From Psychrobacter sp. APC 3426 (lineage in GTDB: Bacteria; Pseudomonadota; Gammaproteobacteria; Pseudomonadales; Moraxellaceae): a stretch of DNA of 64,000 bases. The DNA lies in NCBI RefSeq assembly GCF_030408035.1, contig NZ_JASDCF010000002.1, positions 186,001 through 250,000 on the forward strand, given 5' to 3'. A program made the translations under genes and the position numbers. This document shows, in pieces, positions 16,555 through 22,891 of this stretch. Numbering within the stretch: position 1 is the first letter of the stretch; every line of letters begins with the position of its first letter. Below the pieces are notes generated by a model. It worked only from the letters and a program-made list of their open reading frames with translations, was not told the origin of the DNA and searched no databases.

Positions 16555-16848
16555 ATGAACGCCAACGAAGAAGTTGTGAAAAACATAGTAGAACCAATAA
16601 GCTTCAATGTAGTCAGCCGTAGTATAGCTAGCTGCCACTTAGCATTTGCGCTTGCCAAGCACTTGATTGAAAAAGATGTTATCGACCTAGATGACTATAT
16701 GGAAAGTCATAAGGCTACAGAGGATTCCCTTAAGGCTGAAGCTTTGAAAATTAAATCTGATGGTGACGAGGCAGAGGCAAGAATCCATACAGGTCATATA
16801 GAAGCCACGTTTGAATTGCACAGAACCGAACTTGCAAAACTTTATTAA
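16555..16848 (+). CDS. Phage hypothetical protein downstream of the tape measure
   Basis: A 97-residue, largely helical, acidic protein starting MNANEEVVKNIVEP, with an agaggtattt site before the ATG. It lies between the tape measure and minor tail genes. It has a short amphipathic region (residues 20-40) but no clear membrane segment. No family is recognised. Confidence 0.55.
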   Translation: MNANEEVVKNIVEPISFNVVSRSIASCHLAFALAKHLIEKDVIDLDDYMESHKATEDSLKAEALKIKSDGDEAEARIHTGHIEATFELHRTELAKLY

Positions 16849-16916
16849 TCAAAAGCCCAAACGACAAACGAACCTAAACCCGCGCATTTAACTTTAATCG
16901 GAGGCGTTAACTTCTC

Positions 16917-17399
16917 ATGAATAACTTTGCGCTACGGCCACTGCAAAGAGGTTACACACCCGAGGTTGCAAACAACGTACTAGAGCAACAACTAATGGGT
17001 GGTTTTGCTCGTCAGCGCGTGCAGTTTGTCAATAACACGCACACTGTTACAGCATCAGTCATGCTTGATGATGCTGGCAAGCAGCAGTATTTTTGGGCAT
17101 TTTGGAACAGCCATCAAGATAACCCACGTCTTTTTTTATGGCGTTTGATTGTTAATGAAACTGAGCTTACCACTTGTGTCTGTCAGTTTATCGCCGGGTC
17201 GCTACAGGTTAGTGAGCGCGACGGCAAAGTCTATAGCGTGTCGTTTGGCATCCGTATTAAGCCAAACAATACTGGCAAAGAGTTTGATCAAGCCATTATC
17301 GATGCTTGGAATGATGGCGACCCACGCAGAATGCTGGACCTACTTTCAAGGTTGGTCAATGAGGATTTACCAGATGCATTAGGATCACTACAACTCTAA
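16917..17399 (+). CDS. Minor tail protein (gpM-like position)
   Basis: A 160-residue beta-rich protein preceded by a strong cggaggcg site. It starts MNNFALRPLQRGYTPE and has FWAFWNSHQDNPRLFLWRLI in the centre, with two cysteines (near 82-84). The gene directly after a tape measure in siphoviruses usually encodes the first tail-tip protein (lambda M), and sequence character fits that. It is the last recognisable structural gene: genes for the rest of the tip (L, K, I, J) and for lysis do not follow. Confidence 0.65.
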   Translation: MNNFALRPLQRGYTPEVANNVLEQQLMGGFARQRVQFVNNTHTVTASVMLDDAGKQQYFWAFWNSHQDNPRLFLWRLIVNETELTTCVCQFIAGSLQVSERDGKVYSVSFGIRIKPNNTGKEFDQAIIDAWNDGDPRRMLDLLSRLVNEDLPDALGSLQL

Positions 17400-17492
17400 A
17401 AATAACAGGTATTGTCGATAGTTGTCTTCAAAGAAGTACAGCCCTTAATAGGCTAGCGGGGTTCGCCTTTGCCAGTACCTACTCTGTTTCAA

Positions 17493-17520
17493 GCCCACCT
17501 AAACAGGTGGGCGTTTTTTT
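17493..17520 (+). terminator. Strong terminator ending the late operon
   Basis: Eight-base GC-rich stem gcccacct/aggtgggc (17493-17500 with 17505-17512), loop aaac, then G and seven T. It separates the structural genes from the hairpin-dense region. Confidence 0.88.
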
Positions 17521-18410
17521 GTGCCTACGATTTGACGAAGAAGGCAGGTTATTATCTAAAACTATGCTTTTACGAAAGACTGATATCCCAACATCAAATT
17601 GAGGATGGGATGTCAGCGTTGTTGAGTGCAGTAGGGCGTCAATAAGCTCACACCCTTTCTCATAATACAGGCTTGATGCCTGCGAGGAGGAAGTCTCCAC
17701 ACAGCTATGTTAATACCTATATCACTGAAATCGTGATAAAGATGACGTTTAGGGGGGGCTGCTAAAAAATAGCACACCCCTAGGGCGTACCAGCTGGCAC
17801 ACCCAAACCTATAGCACTAAAAACCCCTATTGGGGGACGTACAAAAGGCGCTGACGAGATACATCCAAATTTGGATGCATCTATTTAAATCCCCCCAAAC
17901 TTGGGGGTATCTTTATATAGATATTCAACCAATAGGGGTAGGTTATTCGACTTCCGCCAATGACGGAAGTTAAAGGGGGTGCTAAAAAATAGCATACCCT
18001 TGCGGGCATGAATATCTATCCTCAACTTGAGGTTGGACAATCTAAGAGTGTTATAATTATAACGATACGCTATACATGTGTTTTTCACACCCCCCCCCAT
18101 TGGGGGATTTTGCTAATAGACAAGGGTCTCCTAAAAAATAAGGGGAGTTTTTGCTGGCAAGATTATCCAGTCACCACTGGTGAATGAATAATCTAGGGGG
18201 TTCGTCATGATGACGAGCGGTACATGAACCTCCTCAATTTGAGGAAGTCAGAAATTACTGCGGTGGAAGAATGCATTGCTCAAAACTGAGCAGTGGTGGC
18301 AAGTTGACAGCACTGTCCAGTTTTGGATAATAGGGTTCGACATGATGTCGAGCCCTATTCAAGATTATAAATATTAATTGGCCAATAAAAAACCCGCTCA
18401 ATGGCGGGTT
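17521..18410 (+). ncRNA. Candidate large structured RNA: dense hairpin array in the prophage
   Basis: About 0.9 kb without a credible gene but with some twenty stems spaced every 30-40 bases. The best are:
- 17580-17616: 11 bp with one G-U.
- 17879-17922: 10 bp plus a 6-bp upper stem.
- 17950-17970: 7 bp.
- 18160-18194: 7 plus 5 bp.
- 18274-18295: 9 bp.
- 18330-18358: 13 bp.
Two hairpins share the sequence gttcgNcatgatgNcgagc (18200-18218, 18335-18353) and differ only by a compensating T-A to A-T swap. Two others share gctaaaaaatagca (17761, 17981). Wobbles are G-U on the plus strand, pointing to plus-strand RNA. A known giant prophage RNA class (GOLLD or ROOL type) is possible but not shown. 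Confidence 0.5.
18384..18410 (-). terminator. Terminator reading leftwards
   Basis: Stem aacccgc/gcgggtt (18391-18397 with 18404-18410). On the minus strand it is followed by a run of T, so it would stop transcripts entering the hairpin array from the right. On the plus strand there is no T run. Confidence 0.6.
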
Positions 18411-18496
18411 GGGTGAAAGTATAGGAATAAAACGCTATAATATGAAACCCTTTAAAAATACAGGGTTGACACATACAAAAATAAGTGCTTTATGAA

Positions 18497-18525
18497 TTGA
18501 ACAAGTAATTCTAGAATGGTATTAT
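18497..18525 (+). promoter_or_regulatory. Sigma-70 promoter in front of the tandem repeats
   Basis: TTGAAC at 18497-18502, exactly 17 bases, then TATTAT at 18520-18525. The predicted start of transcription (about 18531-18533) falls on the first repeat unit. A second -35-like TTGACA at 18466-18471 has no good -10 partner. Confidence 0.65.
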
Positions 18526-18530
18526 CTATT

Positions 18531-18636
18531 TGTGATAGCTTGTGATAGCTTGTGATAGCTTGTGATAGCTTGTGATAGCTTGTGATAGCTTGTGATAGCT
18601 TGTGATAGCTTGTGATAGCTTGTGATAGCTTGTGAT
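18531..18636 (+). repeat. Perfect 10-bp tandem repeat, ten copies plus a partial
   Basis: TGTGATAGCT is repeated ten times without a mismatch (18531-18630), then TGTGAT. Each junction reads AGCT-TGTGAT-AGCT, so an RNA could form small 4-bp hairpins with six-base loops in alternative registers. The perfect copies suggest recent slippage and a copy number that varies between strains. Confidence 0.97.
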
Positions 18637-18663
18637 GCACCCTTACAATGTGCTTCTATATAT

Positions 18664-18685
18664 ATGTCCTTTGGGACGTTTTTTT
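18664..18685 (+). terminator. Short, probably leaky terminator before the TPR-HEPN operon
   Basis: Stem atgtcc/ggacgt (18664-18669 with 18674-18679, one T-G), loop tttg, then six more T. It lies 45 bases before the first gene, as an attenuator would. Confidence 0.6.
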
Positions 18686-18730
18686 GTATCTCGAATATCA
18701 ACAGAGAAACATAGATAGTAAAGGTGAATT

Positions 18731-19591
18731 ATGACACTACGTCCAAAAAAATCTAAGCAAGATGTTTTAAGGGATATTCTTGACGATATCATAAGTGAGT
18801 ATTTCTCTAATCAGAAAGGAATAGTATTACCTGCTACTAATGCAAGTTTAAAAGCTTATTTAGATAAAGCAGAAAAGAATATGCAAGGTGCGCCAGCTAT
18901 ATACTATCTTATTAAAGGGTTAGCTGAGATGGCTAAAGGCAATATCAAAGCTACAGAGAAGCATTTTGTTAATGCACTTAGACTTGATCCTAGCCATCCT
19001 ACAATCATGGCAAATTATGCTACGATTCTCTACCTTTTAAAGCGTTATACGAAAGTACAAGAGATAGTTAGACAGCTATTTGAGGAAAAAAATGTTTCTC
19101 CAAAGGGAGATAGTGCAGTGAATACCAATCTAATGCATAGCTCACTTGTTACTCTAGACACCAGTTACTGTGAATCATCGAAAGTGATCGATAGCATTGA
19201 TGGTTGGAGGGAGATTGTGACTTCTATTAAGAAAATAAAAGCAGACATAAATGAAGTTGACATTTCTTCTGCTGAATATACTGAGTTCTTGGGTGAATTA
19301 GAGTCTTTTATATTTTTAAAAACCCGTCAAATGGCAACATATAGATTAAGTATTGAAAATGGTTTAGATAGGTATTTGAAAATTGAAGCATTTTTAGACG
19401 TTAATGCAGATGAAGCTTCCTATTTAAATTCAGAGTTTACTACTTGTTTTGTAGATTATGTTTTTGATAACGAACGTCATGATCTGCTAGGTAAGTTTAT
19501 AGTTTTTTTCAAACAAGAAAAGAGTCGCTATGACGGCACCAAAAAGCCTGATTCTTTATATCTCGGCATGAGTGAGGAATTGGTGGCTTAA
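18731..19591 (+). CDS. TPR-like helical protein, first gene of the TPR-HEPN pair
   Basis: A 286-residue protein with a good aaaggtga site. Residues about 55-125 read as one to two TPR units (IYYLIKGLAEMAKGNIKATEKHF, cut here, then ALRLDPSHPTIMANYATIL). The rest is helical without a known motif. Its TAA abuts the ATG of the HEPN gene with no gap, so the two are coupled and probably form a complex. TPR proteins often act as the binding or inhibitory partner. A+T content is higher than in the flanking phage structural genes, in keeping with an acquired cargo operon. No named family is claimed. Confidence 0.7.
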   Translation: MTLRPKKSKQDVLRDILDDIISEYFSNQKGIVLPATNASLKAYLDKAEKNMQGAPAIYYLIKGLAEMAKGNIKATEKHFVNALRLDPSHPTIMANYATILYLLKRYTKVQEIVRQLFEEKNVSPKGDSAVNTNLMHSSLVTLDTSYCESSKVIDSIDGWREIVTSIKKIKADINEVDISSAEYTEFLGELESFIFLKTRQMATYRLSIENGLDRYLKIEAFLDVNADEASYLNSEFTTCFVDYVFDNERHDLLGKFIVFFKQEKSRYDGTKKPDSLYLGMSEELVA

Positions 19592-20113
19592 ATGGCTGTA
19601 ACAATTAAAGACTTATACAAGCAGAAAGCGGAAGTTGATGATATGAGTTTTGGGTGTGCAGAAGCTCATAAGCGCCTAAGGATTATTCGCGGTTACTATG
19701 CTACTTTTTTGTATGCTAGTTCTTTATTTGATGCAGCCCATTTAAATGGACATGTTTTGATTAAATATGATTGCCCTCCTAATCCAACTGCAAAAACTCG
19801 TAATTATGGCTCTCATCAAAAAATAGCTATGAGTCTACAACGTTCTAAAATTAAGATTTTGGTTAACCTAGGCATAGATTTATTAAACTATCATGATCTC
19901 AGAAAAAAAGCAGAATACCATATAGGTCTTGATATTACAGAAGATGATGCAAACGCTGCCGAAGCTTACTTCAAGAATTTCAAAGAGCATATTGATTTTT
20001 ATCTTGAGCATGGAGATCAACACATCACCAAGGCAAAGAAAGTAATTGATGTCACAAAAACTAGTGATGGTATTAAATTTAATAGTCGTAGAGGTCTTAA
20101 GATTTTAAAATAA
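19592..20113 (+). CDS. HEPN-fold protein, putative RNase
   Basis: A 173-residue all-helical protein with the HEPN layout. The first helix pair is RIIRGYYATFLYASSLFDA (res. 30-48), like the YYAxFHAAxALL helix of UPF0332/HEPN proteins. A loop with SH (74-75) follows, then LLNYHDLRKKAEYHIGL with R104-x5-H110 (the Rx4-6H active-site motif), then ITEDDANAAEAYFKNF, matching the acidic helix after it. Many HEPN proteins are metal-independent RNases in toxin-antitoxin or phage defence systems. The C-terminus is GLKILK, nearly the same as the ClpX-docking tail of SspB in this genome (GLKVLK). Function is inferred from fold and context. Confidence 0.7.
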   Translation: MAVTIKDLYKQKAEVDDMSFGCAEAHKRLRIIRGYYATFLYASSLFDAAHLNGHVLIKYDCPPNPTAKTRNYGSHQKIAMSLQRSKIKILVNLGIDLLNYHDLRKKAEYHIGLDITEDDANAAEAYFKNFKEHIDFYLEHGDQHITKAKKVIDVTKTSDGIKFNSRRGLKILK

Positions 20114-20138
20114 TAAGTAGCTTGTTAGACGTATTATT

Positions 20139-20174
20139 AGGCATTCGTAATCCATTCACGTAATGCCTTTTTTA
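20139..20174 (+). terminator. Terminator of the TPR-HEPN operon
   Basis: Stem aggcattcgt/acgtaatgcct (20139-20148 with 20158-20168, one bulged T) followed by a T run. Confidence 0.8.
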
Positions 20175-20212
20175 TTGCTATCAGTTCTTCTTCACAACCA
20201 AACCTATCCCAT

Positions 20213-20596
20213 CTACTCACCACACGCCTTCAACCCAACCTTCACAGCATCACTCAAGTCGGCACCTTCCTTAATGCTATAAGGCACATTCGACTCCATA
20301 CCGTTATGCTTCAGCGCTTTAGTAGCAGCCTGATTCAGTGGTGTACCGATGGATGAGTCTTCAATATAGCCAGCAGGCTGAAAATATACCTCAATACCAA
20401 AGGTAGGATAATAAACACATGATATATCGCCTGACGTGGTGAATGGGTAGGGCGTATCATGGTGAGCAGGCCAGAAAATCTCATGGACCTCAACATAACC
20501 AGAGACGAACTTATCTCTTTCGTCTTGGACAGGAGTACATGCAGATATTGATAGGACAGTAATACTAATCAACCACCTGGACATATCGATTCGCAT
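20213..20596 (-). CDS. Putative lipoprotein
   Basis: A 127-residue protein with a signal peptide ending in the lipobox SISAC (C19), so it is probably lipid-anchored. The mature part has several cysteines and aromatic residues. The start overlaps the end of the upstream Excalibur gene by 28 bases; the ATG at 20596 has an aagga site, and a second ATG lies at 20584. No family is recognised. Cell-envelope cargo genes like this often sit at prophage ends. Confidence 0.6.
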   Translation of the reverse strand: MRIDMSRWLISITVLSISACTPVQDERDKFVSGYVEVHEIFWPAHHDTPYPFTTSGDISCVYYPTFGIEVYFQPAGYIEDSSIGTPLNQAATKALKHNGMESNVPYSIKEGADLSDAVKVGLKACGE

Positions 20597-20862
20597 GGCA
20601 CACCGTCCTTGTCTCGGTCTAATCGAGTGTTACCACACTTAAGCGCTTGTTTGGCTTGCTCACAGTTAGCCATCTGACCACAAGTGCTTGGTAGGCCTTT
20701 GCACTGCGAACCACCGGCACCTTTGGCGAATAGTGGGTGGTCCACTTCTACAGGCTCTTTCAGAATAGCACTGCTATTAAACGGATTGTCTATTGTGCTG
20801 ACAGCGCCATTGGATGAAAGAGCGAAAATGGATAGCGCTGCAGTTAGTAATAGTTTTTTCAT
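20569..20862 (-). CDS. Secreted Excalibur-domain protein
   Basis: The frame extends to 20886, but the ATG at 20862, with an aaagga site, starts a classic signal peptide (MKKLLLTAALSIFALSSNG). The C-terminal half has the Excalibur pattern: CKGL, then C-x-x-A-x-x-A-x-x-x-C, CGNTRLDRDKDGVPCE and C. The DRDKDG loop is a calcium-binding element and the cysteines form disulphides. Such proteins are exported and often linked to nucleases or the cell surface. It is probably co-transcribed with the following lipoprotein gene. Confidence 0.8.
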   Translation of the reverse strand: MKKLLLTAALSIFALSSNGAVSTIDNPFNSSAILKEPVEVDHPLFAKGAGGSQCKGLPSTCGQMANCEQAKQALKCGNTRLDRDKDGVPCESICPGG

Positions 20863-21011
20863 GATTATTTCCTTTATCAATCCCAATTGAATATTATCAG
20901 AACACTATTGCTTGCCAGCAAAACACTTGGCTAATAACTATATAAAATAGATTTGGTATTCTGAAAAACGATGCAGCACGCGCGCGTCTTAAGTGAATAT
21001 TCTTACAGCTA

Positions 21012-21614
21012 TTAATCGGTACATCTCTTGATGATTAAGTAATATTGCTCTTGTGCTCTATACACTTCCAGCATATCGCCTGAAATATCCGCTTTAGAGT
21101 CAGACATAAATCTTAAGTACATTGTTATCTCTGACTCCATGGCGGCCATAAGGTTGGCTTGTGCCTTTGTAAGGCATGGCGTAACGCTGAGCTTATCCAA
21201 CTCACGTTTGATGGACTGCATATCTTTGACAACAGCATGTAGCGCAATTCTAGACGTTCTACTCGCAATGGCGCTCGCATCAGTCCAGCGGCCCATTATT
21301 TCATCAAGCTTGGCTCTATCTTCTTTCTCAAAGTTAATGCTCTGATACTCTATATCAGGCTGTGGCTCAGACGCCTTGGCGGTGATTATCTGCTGTGCCT
21401 TCTCAGGCATTGCCTCGAACTCCATCCACTGCTGTTCAGCTTCCGCTTGCGTTGCCTTGTCGCTCTCAACCTTAGCGAGCTGACCACGTAACGCCTCAGT
21501 CTCAGCAATACGAGCAATTCTATTTTTCTCAGACTGAGCACTACTGTAATAATTAAAGCTAATAATAACCAATAGTGCCAGTGCCGCTATTGCGACTATC
21601 TTTTTAATATCCAT
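21012..21614 (-). CDS. Membrane-anchored coiled-coil protein
   Basis: A 200-residue protein with one N-terminal membrane segment (IVAIAALALLVIISFNYY, res. 6-23) and no lipobox or cleavage site. It is followed by a long charged, helical periplasmic part rich in Ala, Glu and Gln. Two cysteines (about 146 and 198) may pair. No known family. It is the middle gene of a minus-strand group of small envelope proteins. Confidence 0.6.
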   Translation of the reverse strand: MDIKKIVAIAALALLVIISFNYYSSAQSEKNRIARIAETEALRGQLAKVESDKATQAEAEQQWMEFEAMPEKAQQIITAKASEPQPDIEYQSINFEKEDRAKLDEIMGRWTDASAIASRTSRIALHAVVKDMQSIKRELDKLSVTPCLTKAQANLMAAMESEITMYLRFMSDSKADISGDMLEVYRAQEQYYLIIKRCTD

Positions 21615-21645
21615 TATTTTTTCTACTAAGATAGGTTTTAGGAAT

Positions 21646-22248
21646 TTAACTTAAGTCTTCAATACTCAGCTTCATTTGTAGAGCATCATAACCTCTTAAA
21701 TTAAACTCAACTTCGACACTTCTATTGAGACCAATAATAGGCAGTGTAACTACGGCTGAGTTGGAGCGAGTGAACTTGTCAAATAAGTCCTTACCAACTT
21801 GCGCATTAACTGGCACTAAAACCTCATTACTTGCACTGTATCGCATAAGATAATTTTGTCTTCCACTATTAAACTTTATAGGGATTTGACATGTAGGAGT
21901 ACAAGATACTTCCGATCCAGCAAATATTTTTACTGACTCTGATATACCGCTCGGTCTTATACGTTCGCGTTCAACGTAAAAAAAAGACCTTGCTTCCAAT
22001 CCCTGAAAATCAGGGTTTGGATAAGTATTCAGCGAGCTATTCTCAGCTTTTGTATAGAATACCTCTCCATCGCTATTTTTTACTGAAGAATAACGCCAGT
22101 TGCTTTTGTCATCAGGGGTACTAGGCACAGTCGGCTTTGTAACAGTATTACCAATGCCACCGCCAGGTCTAGCGTAATCCATAGTGTCATACCCACCACC
22201 ACATCCACTCAGCGCCAATACTAATCCCACAGTCAATAGCTTTTTCAT
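21646..22248 (-). CDS. Putative lipoprotein of about 200 residues
   Basis: The frame begins at a TTG (22254), but the ATG two codons later is the better start. Signal peptide MKKLLTVGLVLALSGC with the lipobox LSGC and a Gly-rich stretch after it. The mature part is beta-rich and has a CTPTC motif near residue 115. No family is recognised. With its neighbours it forms a cluster of envelope-exposed cargo at the island border. Confidence 0.65.
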   Translation of the reverse strand: MKKLLTVGLVLALSGCGGGYDTMDYARPGGGIGNTVTKPTVPSTPDDKSNWRYSSVKNSDGEVFYTKAENSSLNTYPNPDFQGLEARSFFYVERERIRPSGISESVKIFAGSEVSCTPTCQIPIKFNSGRQNYLMRYSASNEVLVPVNAQVGKDLFDKFTRSNSAVVTLPIIGLNRSVEVEFNLRGYDALQMKLSIEDLS

Positions 22249-22671
22249 AGCCAATACTCAACAAAATTATATTTACCTAACTTTAACCGATTAGTGAGAT
22301 TTGAGCAATGTAGATAAGCACCTATAAGCACCTATAAGCTATTAAATATAGTTTTATATTCTGAATCTACAATAATAGGCTCTCGGCCTTGCTCTGACTT
22401 TAAATTTAATCAGTCATTAGTATTTCGGTGTAATGAAAATTGGTGCTTGCCGGCAGGCGTAAATGAATGAGCGTTTAAAAGCGTACCCAACGAGCTTAAA
22501 TACAAGTTGGTAGGGTAGGGATATCACAATCAATTACAAAATATTATTGAGCTGATGCGATAGATTTAGAGGCGTTTTTTAACGAAAATCGATTGTTGGT
22601 ATTATGGTTGGTATTGTCTATTTTGTAATTTAAAATAACTTTATTTATCAATAGTTTGAATTAATAGTTTA
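22249..22671. other. Gene-free end of the island
   Basis: About 420 bases without a credible gene. A short direct repeat (cacctataag, twice at 22319-22340) and a repeated ttggtatt pair (22594-22617) are visible. The DNA is A+T-rich towards the proposed attachment site. Confidence 0.5.
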
Positions 22672-22690
22672 GTTTCCGCCATCTCCACCA
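22672..22690 (+). other. Proposed attR: remnant of the 3' end of ssrA (tmRNA)
   Basis: The sequence gtttccgccatctccacca resembles the 3' end of tmRNA, which ends in a ...CCACCA acceptor. No tmRNA body precedes it, and a terminator follows it. Prophages and islands often integrate at the ssrA 3' end and leave such a fragment at the far end. This would place the island's right border here, with ssrA and the integrase to the left of the window. Confidence 0.55.
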
Positions 22691-22698
22691 AATATTAA

Positions 22699-22733
22699 AA
22701 ATCCGATCACTTAATGTGGTCGGATTTTTTTTT
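22699..22733 (+). terminator. Strong terminator, probably the original ssrA terminator
   Basis: Twelve-base stem (22699-22710 with 22716-22727, one T-G), loop ttaat, long T run. No gene lies directly upstream on the plus strand except the proposed ssrA remnant, which is why it is read as the displaced ssrA terminator. Confidence 0.85.
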
Positions 22734-22891
22734 GCTTTTTCAAAAGTTTTAGTAAGTGTCTAGGATATCCATCTGTCTATAATGTGGATGCTATAGTTGG
22801 TATTCATCGATGATAAGAGGTAATCTATAAAAAAAGGACTTAATTATTTTTTGTATTTTATTATCAATACCAAAATGACAGATAATTATTC

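Larger units (their letters stand above)
18531..18685 (+). ncRNA. Candidate short repetitive RNA (antitoxin- or leader-like)
   Basis: Bounded by the promoter at 18497-18525 and a terminator at 18664-18685, this would give an RNA of about 155 bases. It would consist of the ten repeats, a hairpin gcac/gtgc (18637-18653) and the terminator. It lies directly upstream of the TPR-HEPN operon, with read-through needed for the genes. This matches the plan of type III toxin-antitoxin loci (promoter, repeat RNA, leaky terminator, toxin), although the known repeats there are about 35 bases long and the known toxins are not HEPN. Both RNA and role are inferred. Confidence 0.45.

Noticed and set aside
18050..18063. 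Palindrome gttataattataac as a promoter
   Set aside because: It contains TATAAT on both strands, but no -35 element is at the right distance; it is better read as one of the hairpins or chance.
17479..18100. Minus-strand frames of about 70 residues in the hairpin array (17479-17700, 17885-18100)
   Set aside because: They run through perfect hairpins and the terminator, lack ribosome binding sites and look random; structure explains the sequence better.
17521..18410. Firm identification as GOLLD or ROOL RNA
   Set aside because: The position and hairpin density fit, but I cannot match a consensus by eye; only a covariance-model search can decide.
18531..18636. CRISPR array
   Set aside because: The repeats are 10 bp, directly adjacent, with no spacers, and no cas genes are near.
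18452..18640. Minus-strand protein with SYHKLSQAIT repeats
   Set aside because: It is just the tandem repeat read in one frame; no ribosome binding site and no sensible protein outside the repeat.
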